Source: Lysinibacillus piscis
GTDB lineage: Bacteria; Bacillota; Bacilli; Bacillales_A; Planococcaceae
NCBI RefSeq assembly: GCF_026012395.1
Contig: NZ_BRZA01000004.1
Location: forward strand, 1-64,000
Direction: 5' to 3'
DNA: 64,000 nt
Made by a program: the position numbers and the translations under genes. Position 1 is the first letter of the stretch; every line of letters starts with the position of its first letter. Shown here piece after piece: positions 24,785 to 37,248 of the stretch. Under the pieces are notes generated by a model. The model saw only the letters and a list, made by a program, of their open reading frames with translations. It made no database searches and had not been told where the DNA came from.

Positions 24785-25567
24785 TTAAATCCATTCTCCT
24801 CTATGCCTGTGAATGAATTTAATATCCGCCTCATAATGCTCAAGATGCCCTTCGTCTATCATTTTTTGAAAAGCACTATCTCCTTCGCTAGCTTTTCTTT
24901 TTATCGTTTGACATAGCCCTTCCAATCGTAGCAACACCATTTCCAAATAATCTTCTGTTATTTCTTGACCATAAGACTCAAAAAATAGTTTAATTCTTTG
25001 TGTGACACAGTCAGCATGCTGCGATGAATTATAGTAGACAGCTTCTCCAGTTTCAGAATACCAAATTCTGCTTAACGGAATACAAGTGTAAAGCGTATAG
25101 GCCACATCCCAAAGCCTCGGACCAGGGCCAGCAACATCAAAGTCAATAATGCCTACTGGTTTTTCGTTATTAAAAATAATATTATAGATAGCAAAATCAT
25201 TGTGACAGAGAACCTCTATTTTGTTTGGCGTATTATCGATGGATTGCCAATCATCCGACAAAGGAAAATCACTAACAGCATCATGATAAAGGCACAGTAT
25301 TTTTGCGATTTCTTTTAAGACACTATTAGACCACATATATTTCTTTAGAGGATAATTCCCTGCCTCACCCTCAATAAATGATAATATTTCCCGTCCATTT
25401 TCATCAATACCTAAAAATCTAGGCGCATAACTAAAGCCTTTATTTTCTAAATGCTTTAATAACTTATGAATTTTAGGACTATCTATTTTTACATCTCTCC
25501 GCACAGTATCGCCTAGCCGATAGACCTTCGAGACATTTCCTCCTGTTAATTCGTACTCGTTACTCAT
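24785..25567 (-). CDS. Aminoglycoside phosphotransferase-family kinase (APH fold)
   Basis: The 260-residue protein has the APH catalytic loop CHNDFAIYNIIF (HxDxxxxN, about 137-148) and the metal-binding IIDFDVAGPGPRLWDV (DFD, about 158-160). The N-terminal lobe is short, with SFIEGEAG at the hinge. It belongs to the APH superfamily but is too small and divergent to call an antibiotic kinase; choline, fructosamine and other small molecules are equally possible substrates. It is monocistronic, and its surroundings carry no resistance or mobile genes. Confidence 0.85.
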   Translation of the reverse strand: MSNEYELTGGNVSKVYRLGDTVRRDVKIDSPKIHKLLKHLENKGFSYAPRFLGIDENGREILSFIEGEAGNYPLKKYMWSNSVLKEIAKILCLYHDAVSDFPLSDDWQSIDNTPNKIEVLCHNDFAIYNIIFNNEKPVGIIDFDVAGPGPRLWDVAYTLYTCIPLSRIWYSETGEAVYYNSSQHADCVTQRIKLFFESYGQEITEDYLEMVLLRLEGLCQTIKRKASEGDSAFQKMIDEGHLEHYEADIKFIHRHRGEWI

Positions 25568-25960
25568 AACAATCCCCCATATTTTAGGAATCTAATGCTT
25601 ATGTTCAATAAAGATACATTTTTAGCCATAAATAAAAGCAGATAGACAAAGGTATCTGCTCATCAATGGGAATTTAATTGTCCACATCATGTATCCCTTG
25701 AATGATTTCAGATAGACAACTCAACACATCCTAAAGAAAGTGCAATTGTCTTTATCTAATTAAATAATCATTTCAGGGTATGCCACATATGTCCTATCGA
25801 TTCCCCTCTCTTTACATCTCTATATTCCATACTATCAAATCTTACTTGATAAAAAAAGTGTAGTTACTTTTGTGGTGTAAACATTGCATATACATCCTAG
25901 ATAAAATGGGTTTCTATATGTTGAATAAAAACATAAAGCTATGTACGTTTTCAATAAAAA
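25568..25960. other. Gene-free AT-rich region upstream of the phosphotransferase and downstream of suf
   Basis: No open frame of credible length, RNA gene or repeat was found. A promoter for the phosphotransferase must lie near 25570-25650, but no clear -35/-10 pair stands out. The region may be a decayed gene remnant; nothing identifies one. Confidence 0.5.
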
Positions 25961-26002
25961 AGGTGGTATCAAACGGTATGTTTAACCGTTCGATACCACC
26001 TT
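25961..26002 (-). terminator. Terminator of the suf operon
   Basis: AAGGTGGTATCGAACGG pairs with CCGTTTGATACCACCTT on the minus strand, followed by TTTTTATTG. It is about 30 nt downstream of the sufB stop. Confidence 0.92.
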
Positions 26003-26030
26003 AACATGTTGTTACATCAATATTCTAGAC

Positions 26031-27428
26031 TTACCCAATAGAGCCTTCCATCTCGAACTTAATCAAGCGATTCATCTCAACTGCGTATTCCATTGGTAAT
26101 TCTTTTGTGAATGGCTCAATAAAGCCCATTACAATCATTTCTGTTGCTTCTTCCTCAGAAATACCACGAGACATTAAATAGAATAATTGTTCTTCAGATA
26201 CTTTTGAAACTTTTGCTTCATGCTCTAAAGATACATTATCATTCAAGATTTCGTTGTATGGGATTGTATCTGAAGTCGATTGGTTATCCATAATTAACGT
26301 ATCACATTCAATGTTAGCACGTGCACCACTTGCTTTTGGACCGAAACGTACTTGCCCCATGTATGTTACCTTACCACCTTGCTTAGCAATCGATTTGGAC
26401 ACGATTGTAGAAGATGTATTTGGCGCCATATGAATCATTTTCGCACCAGCATGTTGGTGTTGCCCTTTACCTGCTAAAGCGATAGATAATGTCATACCAC
26501 GAGCACCTTCACCTTTTAGGATACATGCTGGGTATTTCATTGTTAATTTCGAACCAATATTACCATCGATCCATTCCATTGTACCGTTTTCTTCAACGAT
26601 TGTACGTTTTGTTACTAGGTTATAGACATTGTTCGCCCAGTTTTGAATCGTTGTATAACGGCAATAAGCATCTTTTTTCACGATAATTTCTACTACTGCT
26701 GAGTGTAATGAATTCGTTGTGTAAACAGGTGCTGTACAGCCTTCAACATAGTGTACGTGTGCGCCTTCGTCTACGATAATTAATGTACGCTCAAATTGTC
26801 CCATATTTTCAGAGTTAATACGGAAGTAAGCTTGTAATGGTGTTTCTACTTTCACACCTGGTGGTACATAAATGAATGAACCGCCTGACCAAACTGCTGA
26901 GTTCAGTGCTGCAAATTTATTATCTGTGTATGGAATTACTTTACCCCAATGCTCTTTGAAAATATCTTCATTTTCACGTAATGCAGAGTCTGTATCTTTG
27001 AAGACAATTCCTAAATCTTCAAGGTCTTGCTTCATGTTGTGATACACAACCTCAGATTCGTATTGAGCTGATACACCTGCAAGATATTTTTGTTCCGCTT
27101 CTGGAATACCTAATTTATCAAATGTTGCTTTAATTTCTTCAGGCACTTCATCCCAAGAGCGCTGTGTTGCTTCAGATGGTTTTACATAGTATGTGATCTC
27201 ATCGAAGTTTAAATCGCCAAGATCCCCACCCCATTGTGGCATTGGTTTTGCATAGAAAGTTTCAAGTGCTTTTAAGCGGTATTCCAACATCCACGCTGGC
27301 TCTTGTTTCATATTTGAAATTTCACGGACAATTTCTTCAGTTAAACCACGTTTTGAACGGAAAATTGATACGTCCTTGTCATGGAATCCGTATTTGTAAT
27401 CGCCGATATCAGGCATTTTTTTAGCCAT
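26031..27428 (-). CDS. sufB: Fe-S cluster scaffold subunit SufB
   Basis: The main scaffold of the SufBC2D complex where [Fe-S] clusters are built from sulfur supplied by SufS/SufU. The 465-residue protein has SufB hallmarks: [28 protein letters not shown] (invariant Cys region), [13 protein letters not shown] and [21 protein letters not shown] near the C-terminus. ATG 27428 (MAKKMP) with GGAGGAG is preferred over the upstream in-frame start at 27476. It is last gene of sufCDSUB, 60 nt after sufU. A strong terminator follows. Confidence 0.97.
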   Translation of the reverse strand: MAKKMPDIGDYKYGFHDKDVSIFRSKRGLTEEIVREISNMKQEPAWMLEYRLKALETFYAKPMPQWGGDLGDLNFDEITYYVKPSEATQRSWDEVPEEIKATFDKLGIPEAEQKYLAGVSAQYESEVVYHNMKQDLEDLGIVFKDTDSALRENEDIFKEHWGKVIPYTDNKFAALNSAVWSGGSFIYVPPGVKVETPLQAYFRINSENMGQFERTLIIVDEGAHVHYVEGCTAPVYTTNSLHSAVVEIIVKKDAYCRYTTIQNWANNVYNLVTKRTIVEENGTMEWIDGNIGSKLTMKYPACILKGEGARGMTLSIALAGKGQHQHAGAKMIHMAPNTSSTIVSKSIAKQGGKVTYMGQVRFGPKASGARANIECDTLIMDNQSTSDTIPYNEILNDNVSLEHEAKVSKVSEEQLFYLMSRGISEEEATEMIVMGFIEPFTKELPMEYAVEMNRLIKFEMEGSIG

Positions 27429-27488
27429 TTTTTCTCCTCCGTTCTTGAATTGTTGATTGAGGAGAAATTTCCCCAATCCTATCTATTT

Positions 27489-30425
<2,937 letters not shown>

Positions 30426-30443
30426 GCTATTTCGTCCTCCCTT

Positions 30444-31223
30444 TTATGCTTGTTGTTCTTCTGCTTCTTCTTCAATACCTAATTCTTTTTTAATCCAGTC
30501 ATAGCCTTCTGCCTCTAAGCGATGTGCTAATTCAGCACCACCTGATTTCACGACACGTCCTTGCATCATTACGTGTACATGGTCTGGTGTAATGTAGTTT
30601 AATAGGCGTTGATAGTGCGTAATCATTAAGCAGCCGAAGCCTTCGCCACGCATAGCGTTAATACCTTTTGATACAACTTTTAGTGCATCGATATCAAGAC
30701 CAGAGTCAATTTCATCTAAAATAGCGAAAGTTGGCTTAATCATCATTAATTGAAGAATTTCGTTACGTTTTTTCTCACCACCAGAGAAACCTTCATTTAA
30801 GTAACGTTGTGCCATATCTTCATCCATTTCAAGGAATTCCATGTTTTTATCTAACTCACGGATAAATTTCATTAATGAAATTTCATCGCCTTCTTCACGT
30901 CGTGCGTTAATTGCTGAACGTAAGAAATCAGCGTTTGTCACACCTGCGATTTCAGATGGATATTGCATTGCTAAAAATAAACCAGCCTGTGCACGCTCGT
31001 CTACTTCCATTTCAAGTACATCTTCGCCATCAAGCTCCACTGTACCAGAAGTTACTTCATACTTTGGATGCCCCATAATAGCAGAAGCTAGAGTAGATTT
31101 ACCTGTTCCGTTTGGTCCCATAATTGCATGAATTTCATTTGTATTGATTGTAAGATTTACACCTTTTAAAATCTCTTTACCGTCGATTGCAACGTGAAGA
31201 TCTTTAATAACTAAAGTTGACAT
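30444..31223 (-). CDS. sufC: Fe-S assembly ATPase SufC
   Basis: ABC-type ATPase that drives conformational change in SufBC2D. The Walker A is GPNGTGKSTLA (about 37-47), the signature FSGGEKKRNEIL (about 145-156) and Walker B FAILDEIDSGLD (about 166-177), in typical SufC order. The 259-residue length is normal. It is first in the operon; the promoter and a leader of about 180 nt lie upstream. GGAGG precedes ATG 31223. Confidence 0.97.
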   Translation of the reverse strand: MSTLVIKDLHVAIDGKEILKGVNLTINTNEIHAIMGPNGTGKSTLASAIMGHPKYEVTSGTVELDGEDVLEMEVDERAQAGLFLAMQYPSEIAGVTNADFLRSAINARREEGDEISLMKFIRELDKNMEFLEMDEDMAQRYLNEGFSGGEKKRNEILQLMMIKPTFAILDEIDSGLDIDALKVVSKGINAMRGEGFGCLMITHYQRLLNYITPDHVHVMMQGRVVKSGGAELAHRLEAEGYDWIKKELGIEEEAEEQQA

Positions 31224-31345
31224 GAAAATACCTCCATAGTGTGTTCAGTGAATGACCCTTTACGCCTCGGCTAACTCTCATTCAGATTTTTTCGAGCTTG
31301 CTTGAAAAGTGCCTCTCCAAAATCCATGACCACCGCCGAAGCTGC

Positions 31346-31387
31346 ATCTTGATTCAGTAGGGATTTGGGCACCTATTGAATCAAGAT
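31346..31387. repeat. Strong inverted repeat in the suf leader
   Basis: ATCTTGATTCAGTAGG (31346-31361) and CCTATTGAATCAAGAT (31372-31387) are complementary over 15 of 16 positions, with a 10-nt loop. On the minus strand it falls about 20 nt after the predicted suf transcription start, so the RNA would begin with this hairpin. Parts of it recur at 15327-15360 and 7051-7064. No T run follows, so it is not an intrinsic terminator. Confidence 0.85.
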
Positions 31388-31415
31388 AAATCATTCCTTA
31401 ATTATCATCATTCTA

Positions 31416-31444
31416 ATCTTAACTGAAAATTGTTCTCTATGCAA
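31416..31444 (-). promoter_or_regulatory. Sigma-A promoter of the suf operon
   Basis: TTGCAT (31444-31439), a 17-nt spacer and TAAGAT (31421-31416) on the minus strand. The predicted start near 31409 leaves a leader of about 185 nt before sufC. Confidence 0.6.
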
Positions 31445-31573
31445 ATACTCTTGCTTTTCTATACGAAATCAGTGTTTATAAAAATATAGTGAATCAATTA
31501 TAACCCTATTTTATTTTCAATAGATTCACTCTAATTGAGAATTAATTTCATCTAGCTACATAGTGGAAACCTA

Positions 31574-31620
31574 TTAAAAATGACATGCTAGCGTCTAACA
31601 CACTAGCATGCCATTTTTAA
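31574..31620 (-). terminator. Terminator of the polysaccharide operon
   Basis: AAAAATGGCATGCTAG pairs with CTAGCATGTCATTTTT on the minus strand across an 11-nt loop. The stem begins at the stop codon of the gene ending at 31617. Confidence 0.9.
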
Positions 31621-34600
31621 TAATCTGCAAATAATTTTTGCAAAATAAAGTACGATTGTTTCAAACGCTCTGTTGATTTTGGCATTTGCCAAGTATCCCA
31701 CGTATACGGTGCTAATGGAGCTAGCATACCATTTGTTGTTTCTGGTAACGAATCAATGACTTTACCATCTTTATCAACAAATACAGCCCCCATATAAATT
31801 TCATCTACTTTCACAGCAGCACTTGCGCCATCACGATAGAAATCTCCCATAAATTCACGCTGACTTGGATCTTTTGCTTGAATTAATAACCAAGGAATAC
31901 GCAATTCAATGGTATTATCTGCTGTCCATGTAAAATCGACGAGTGAATTATAATCTGTTGCCTCTGGATTAGCATTTCCTTGCAACAGCTTACCTGTTTC
32001 ATAAGAACTAAATTCTGTTACCCTATCTTCCTCTGGCAAATAAAGCTGCTTATTCAGCACAAAATAAATCGGTGCAAACTTACTGCTGTTTTTCACAGCT
32101 GTTGCCATACGTGGTGGTATAAGCTGTAAACGATGTCCATATAAATAGTCATAGAAATCATAGTATTCATCAACAACAACGCGTGAATCACCAGCTTTAT
32201 TTAACTCAACAATAAAATCAATACCATTTGAGAATTTCGTCGTTGGAATCGTTGCCACTGATGTATTTCCTTGGTTTGGTACTACATCTAATAAAATACG
32301 TGGCGATGATTGTGCTAACAGTTCACTATTTAATTTAATATACAAATAACGCTCATCATAGTCGACGGCAAAATCTGCCTTCTCTGTCTTATATAGCGGT
32401 GTGTTTTGCCATTCTTCTGTATTGCCATCTACTTTTACCTTTAATCGATCAAAGCTAAGTAAACCAAATTGTTGCTCATTTGTTTGGGCATTAGACCAGA
32501 ATGGACGTCGATTCGAATCATCATAATCCATTGTATTCCATGTGCGTTTAAACCACTCATCCTGCCATGTAAAGACAAGTCCGCCCAACAAACCTTCATG
32601 CATAATATCTTCAAACAAATGCTGTAATGTGTCCCCTTGAGCTTTTTCAGACATAAAGCCTTGGTTCCAGCCATAGACATTTTCATGCGTCATTCCACGA
32701 GAAGCAGGAATGCCAAATTCTGCAATTAAAACAGGCATATTATGTGCCTCATGTAGCTCTTTTAGATAACCAGCATAACTATTCTTATTTCCTCGAAAAT
32801 CAACATAATTTAAGTAATCCTTATCGAAATTAAAGAAATCTGGGTAATATGGATACACATGATATGAAGCAAATTGCCCGATATCCTTCATCTCTTTTTT
32901 TGTATATATCACATTAGGATTTACTCCTACTAAATCTTCTTCCTCTGACGGCTCTGATGGATGCTCCAGCAAATCCGTTGTTACCCAATTCGTAAAGCTC
33001 ATTGGACGCATCCAATTATATTTTTTCATTTCATAGGTAGTAATGAAATCCATTTGCTCTGCTAACCAATGCTCAAATGGCGCAGCATCCTTCGTTTCAA
33101 AATAATTGCCATCATATTGACCAAGTGCTGTGTGCTTTTCATTTGTACCAAGTACCATATGTGGATACCACTCAATCCCTAGCACCCAGCCAATCACATA
33201 TTTTGATACATCCGCATCGTATAACCCTGAAGCATGTCCCGCTTTAGGCTCCACATAAGTATTGCCATGTATTACATCTACAATTCGTTGCATTTCTTCT
33301 TGGAAATCTTGCAATGTTTCTGGATTGTAGGCATCAAGAGAAGTTTCTAGCCCTGCTTCTTCAATCCATACACCATGTAAAACATATAATGGTTGCTTTG
33401 GATGTGCTTTATTGTACCTAGCAAGGGCATTATAAAAGCCTGGTGGATGCAATGTATAGACACGAATTGTATTGGCATTCATCTCTGCTATTTGCGTAAA
33501 CCAACGATAATATTCTTCCTCTGTAATTGCTGCCTCCCCTGGAAATGCACCTGGTTTTCCCATACCAAGATTAACGCCCTTAAAGACAATTGGCTGCCAT
33601 TTATCATTCTTTAATATTTCAAAGGTTTCTCCTTGAATACGTGCATTATAATAAGCACTATCTTGATTAACGACTGTTTTTATTTTTTTGTCTTCAAATA
33701 CCTCAAATATTTTGTCCATCATAGGCACATAAATAGACCAATAAAATGAACGATCAGCAAATTTTTCTGCATATTTATAAACAGTTGGTAAGCCCTTTGC
33801 TTGATAGAAAAGGGGGGCTTTAGCGATATCATTAAAATCTCCAGCAAAATAATAGCTCGTAGTGTACTGCTTATCCTGTGTAACCATTGCTGCAAATTCT
33901 TCAGGAATATTATATTCCTCCAACAATTTTCGTCCCTCATCTGTTACATTCCATTCATAATTAGCAAGGACATCCTCTTGATATTTAGGTGTAACAATAT
34001 CAAACCAATATTCATAATTAGCGCTAGCAGATGCTCCTAAAAACTTTTCCCCTTTCTTTGTTAACGATACTTTGATACCAGCTTTATCCACATGCCTGTC
34101 AAGCTCTAAGACAACTAGCTGGTTCGTTAGCTCATTCAAAAGAAGGAAGCCTCCACCTTTATAGCTCCACTTTTCACCGTATTGAGTGACAACCCATTGC
34201 GGAATATCTTGATTTTTAGTATAGTCCAATTCATCGAAATAACGTCCAATCCAACCAGACCATGTAACACCTAAATAATTTTGCAACTCTTTGCGAACAG
34301 CTTCAGATGTTGGTGATGCAAATGTATTGTACTCAGCAATAAGCATACTTTTTTCCTTACTTGCTAAGCGATTGACAATACTTTGCCATTCCTCCGAAGT
34401 TAAACCACCAATAATTTTTTCAGAACGTTCCCCTAAGCGTGTATTTTCCTTAAAATCATCCTCATAAACCCCATACATATCGGCTAAATAAATAACATCA
34501 TAATCACTATAATCTGTTGGCAGCTTCTTTTCTGTCACACTTTTCTTTTTATCATCTGGCTTTACACCATAATAGTCTTTCGTGACATCATATGACTGTT

Positions 34601-34787
34601 GATTCAATGTGTATTTATAGTGATTTAAAAACCACGACAGCCCTAAATGTTCACGGTATGTTTCATTTGGAACAGTCTTGTCTAAAATAGCGACATGGAT
34701 TGGTTTATCATCCTCTACATACCACCAAATGATTGGTATAGCGAGAAACATAATGATGATACTAACAGCTAAGTAAATTCGTTTCAT
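31617..34787 (-). CDS. Membrane-anchored glycosidase-like protein of a polysaccharide operon, 1056 aa
   Basis: One N-terminal membrane helix (residues 4-23) anchors a large extracytoplasmic protein. Residues about 30-260 look like a class-I amidotransferase/ThuA-like fold (HVAILDKTVP, YDVIYLADMYGV). Residues about 400-750 are a TIM barrel of the clan A glycosidase type: FKGVNLGMGKPGAFPGE, NTIRVYTLHPPGFY, the probable acid/base Glu539 (VLGIEWYP) and nucleophile Glu690 (VLIAEFGIP), then VFTWQDEW. A C-terminal domain (about 785-1050) begins DGNTEEWQNTPLY and YDERYLYIKLN, as in DOMON/CBM9-like sugar-binding modules. The gene overlaps the GT2 gene by four bases (ATGA), so it is translated with it. 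It probably processes or binds the polymer outside the membrane. No exact GH family is assigned. Confidence 0.88.
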   Translation of the reverse strand: MKRIYLAVSIIIMFLAIPIIWWYVEDDKPIHVAILDKTVPNETYREHLGLSWFLNHYKYTLNQQSYDVTKDYYGVKPDDKKKSVTEKKLPTDYSDYDVIYLADMYGVYEDDFKENTRLGERSEKIIGGLTSEEWQSIVNRLASKEKSMLIAEYNTFASPTSEAVRKELQNYLGVTWSGWIGRYFDELDYTKNQDIPQWVVTQYGEKWSYKGGGFLLLNELTNQLVVLELDRHVDKAGIKVSLTKKGEKFLGASASANYEYWFDIVTPKYQEDVLANYEWNVTDEGRKLLEEYNIPEEFAAMVTQDKQYTTSYYFAGDFNDIAKAPLFYQAKGLPTVYKYAEKFADRSFYWSIYVPMMDKIFEVFEDKKIKTVVNQDSAYYNARIQGETFEILKNDKWQPIVFKGVNLGMGKPGAFPGEAAITEEEYYRWFTQIAEMNANTIRVYTLHPPGFYNALARYNKAHPKQPLYVLHGVWIEEAGLETSLDAYNPETLQDFQEEMQRIVDVIHGNTYVEPKAGHASGLYDADVSKYVIGWVLGIEWYPHMVLGTNEKHTALGQYDGNYFETKDAAPFEHWLAEQMDFITTYEMKKYNWMRPMSFTNWVTTDLLEHPSEPSEEEDLVGVNPNVIYTKKEMKDIGQFASYHVYPYYPDFFNFDKDYLNYVDFRGNKNSYAGYLKELHEAHNMPVLIAEFGIPASRGMTHENVYGWNQGFMSEKAQGDTLQHLFEDIMHEGLLGGLVFTWQDEWFKRTWNTMDYDDSNRRPFWSNAQTNEQQFGLLSFDRLKVKVDGNTEEWQNTPLYKTEKADFAVDYDERYLYIKLNSELLAQSSPRILLDVVPNQGNTSVATIPTTKFSNGIDFIVELNKAGDSRVVVDEYYDFYDYLYGHRLQLIPPRMATAVKNSSKFAPIYFVLNKQLYLPEEDRVTEFSSYETGKLLQGNANPEATDYNSLVDFTWTADNTIELRIPWLLIQAKDPSQREFMGDFYRDGASAAVKVDEIYMGAVFVDKDGKVIDSLPETTNGMLAPLAPYTWDTWQMPKSTERLKQSYFILQKLFADY

Positions 34788-36205
34788 ACGCTATTCTCCT
34801 TTTTAGCAATCCCTACTCGTTTCATATTCCCCCAGTCACTTTTACCAAATAAAAAGCGAACAAGTCCTTCACAACGCCAAACAAGGGTTAGTGGACGATA
34901 CCAAAATATTTCAGTAAAGGATAGTATGGTCATACGAAATAAATCTCTCATTGATGGATAAGTATTCATACTCCAAGCTTCAAATAATACAGAAGCGACT
35001 GAAAATATCACACCGTAAATAACGAATAACAATAACAGTACGACTGCCATTTCATAATAAATTCCACCTAAGAAAAAGGCAATAATGATATAAAGATAAC
35101 CCGCCAGCTCAATAACAGGTCCTAAACATTCGATAAGCCAAAAATAAGGAAATGAAATAAAGCCTATTAATCCATATCGTGGATTGAAGGTCATTTTTTT
35201 ATGTTTCCATAAACTTTCCATCAACCCTTGATGCCAGCGTCTGCGTTGCCTGCGTAAAACACCTACTGTTTGTGGAGCTTCTGTCCAACATACTGGATCG
35301 GGTACAAATTCAATGCGCTTCTTTTCTTTCTTCTCCTTTAGTAAACGATGGATATTGACTACCAACTCCATGTCCTCACCAATAATGTTTGTTGAGTAAC
35401 CGCCTGCTTCAACTGCCCATTTTTTAGAAAATACACTAAATGCCCCTGAAATAATCAGTACAAGGTTAAACTTACTTAAGGCAATACGTCCCATTAAGAA
35501 CGCTCGTAAATATTCTATAATTTGCATAACCACTAAGTAATTTTTCGGTAAATTTGTTTCATAAACAGATCCCAGCTGCATTTTTGCACCATTGGCAATC
35601 CGTACATTCCCACCCGCTGCAACTACTTCTCCATCAGATAAAATAATAGGTTTCATCACACGTAATAATGATTTCTCATCTAAAATGGAATCCCCATCAA
35701 TAGAACAAAAGTAAGGATATTGTGAGATGTTAATGCCTACATTCAAAGCATCCGCCTTTCCACCATTATCTTTATCTACTAAAATACAATTTTGATAAAT
35801 TTCCGATTGATAAATTTGTTTCACTTGCTTCGTTGGAATATTCACACGAATGATTTGCTGCACAGGCTTCATCTTGAAATGCTCAATAACTGTTTGTAAT
35901 GTACGATCGGTAGAACCATCATTAATGATGATAATTTCTGTTTGTGGATAGCGTAAATTTAATAAAGAATAAACCGTATCCACCACACCTATTTCTTCAT
36001 TGTATGCAGGTACAAGCAATGACACTGGCTTTGAATAAAATGCATCAATATGTGCATCATCATACTCCGATGGGTCTAAACGGTAACGCCTTTGTATGTC
36101 CAACAATGCAACGATAAACATAATGCAATAAGACATAATGACAAATAACATATACAATATAATAAGCTCACTAAAGAACATCATCAAATAATCCAAAATT
36201 TTCAT
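34784..36205 (-). CDS. Processive-type family 2 glycosyltransferase
   Basis: The 473-residue membrane protein has one or two N-terminal helices (about 5-35), a GT-A catalytic domain and three or more C-terminal helices (about 340-430). Catalytic motifs are complete: VPAYNEE (65-71), NDGSTD (95-100), DKDNGGKADALN (144-155), the metal-binding DGD (170-172), GED (276-278) and RRQRRRW (318-324, QxxRW-type). This set is that of processive beta-glycan synthases such as PgaC, HasA and BcsA, so it likely polymerises and exports a beta-linked sugar polymer. No PilZ domain is visible. It overlaps its neighbours by ATGA on both sides. Confidence 0.93.
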   Translation of the reverse strand: MKILDYLMMFFSELIILYMLFVIMSYCIMFIVALLDIQRRYRLDPSEYDDAHIDAFYSKPVSLLVPAYNEEIGVVDTVYSLLNLRYPQTEIIIINDGSTDRTLQTVIEHFKMKPVQQIIRVNIPTKQVKQIYQSEIYQNCILVDKDNGGKADALNVGINISQYPYFCSIDGDSILDEKSLLRVMKPIILSDGEVVAAGGNVRIANGAKMQLGSVYETNLPKNYLVVMQIIEYLRAFLMGRIALSKFNLVLIISGAFSVFSKKWAVEAGGYSTNIIGEDMELVVNIHRLLKEKKEKKRIEFVPDPVCWTEAPQTVGVLRRQRRRWHQGLMESLWKHKKMTFNPRYGLIGFISFPYFWLIECLGPVIELAGYLYIIIAFFLGGIYYEMAVVLLLLFVIYGVIFSVASVLFEAWSMNTYPSMRDLFRMTILSFTEIFWYRPLTLVWRCEGLVRFLFGKSDWGNMKRVGIAKKENSV

Positions 36206-37248
36206 CTGTTCCCCTGCTTTCTTACGATTGTCTCTTGTACCATTTCAATTGCATATTGATCATCTGCATGTGCTATAAATTGCTGTAATTTCGCTACTCC
36301 CTCTCGTTCCTCAGCAATGGTTTTGGCAGCCTGTGAACGCACCCACCAATTTTCATCCTGAAGGAGCTGCTCTAAATAAGGATAAGTGTAAGTCAATGGA
36401 GCATATTTAAAAATTTTAGCAACCATCAAACGTATCTCCCATACATTTGATGTCACAAAGGGAATATACGTATCAATTTCGTCCACAATCCCTATCTCAT
36501 AAAGCCCTTTCAATGCTCTAATTTTAATTTCATCACTCTCATCGTTTAACAAACGCTTTAAATTTTCTATAAATTGCATATTACGCTTTACCGCTGTTGT
36601 ATCAATAATAGCAAGTTGAATATTTTGTTCATTGTTATAAAAATCATCAAACATTTGATTAAATACATCATCCGATAATAAGATAAATAATCGACGATAT
36701 TCACTTTCTGAATATCTTGTTCTTGCTTCTTTAATTTTTTTTAGGAATATTTCTGGCTGTAAAATGGAATATATTTTAAGTAACTGAAAATATTCTTCCT
36801 TTGAAATCTTTTTTTGCTCAAATTGTAAAGCTTCATCCAATAATTCATTGATACGGAAATCTGCAATCCGATACAAAGCATTCATACGAACACCCCAGAA
36901 TCTACTAGTTAGATCTTTCGCATAAAATTTCTTCAAATATTGATTGGCTGAATTTTGTATCTTATTTGTTACTTCTGCGTTGATAACATTTTTTAAATAT
37001 GAAGAAAAAATCTCCTCAACTGCTGCAACCTGTGCTTTTCCACGTGGTATCATAGCAATCGAAAATTCAGCATCTTGAAATAAAAAGGCATACCATGCTT
37101 GTGAATATGTTTGTAAATAAACAGCTCTGGCTTTATTAAAACGTACCTCTCTACTACGCTGAAAAAGAATATATACTATAAACACAGCCAATACAGTAAG
37201 CATCACAAGAATGGCGGACAATAGGAATGGTATGGATAGTTCAATCAT
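36202..37248 (-). CDS. Membrane-anchored HEAT-repeat protein
   Basis: The 348-residue protein has one N-terminal helix (about 7-29) and a cytoplasmic all-helical body. The C-terminal third contains HEAT-type repeats: SDEIKIRALKGLYEIG, NVWEIRLMVAKIFKYA and NWWVRSQAAKTIAEER, spaced about 35 residues apart. HEAT solenoids are protein-binding scaffolds; here it probably links the sensor protein encoded upstream to the glycosyltransferase downstream. ATG 37248 is preferred over 37254 because GAGAGG lies eight bases upstream and it forms an ATGA overlap with the upstream stop. No catalytic motif is seen. Confidence 0.85.
   Translation of the reverse strand: MIELSIPFLLSAILVMLTVLAVFIVYILFQRSREVRFNKARAVYLQTYSQAWYAFLFQDAEFSIAMIPRGKAQVAAVEEIFSSYLKNVINAEVTNKIQNSANQYLKKFYAKDLTSRFWGVRMNALYRIADFRINELLDEALQFEQKKISKEEYFQLLKIYSILQPEIFLKKIKEARTRYSESEYRRLFILLSDDVFNQMFDDFYNNEQNIQLAIIDTTAVKRNMQFIENLKRLLNDESDEIKIRALKGLYEIGIVDEIDTYIPFVTSNVWEIRLMVAKIFKYAPLTYTYPYLEQLLQDENWWVRSQAAKTIAEEREGVAKLQQFIAHADDQYAIEMVQETIVRKQGNR

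Noticed and set aside
24785-25567. Aminoglycoside resistance gene
   Set aside because: APH fold is clear, but it is too divergent and lacks any resistance or mobile context.
31400-31420. Possible Fur box in the suf promoter (ATTATCATCATT)
   Set aside because: Only about half of the 19-bp Fur consensus fits and AT-rich sequence gives such matches by chance.
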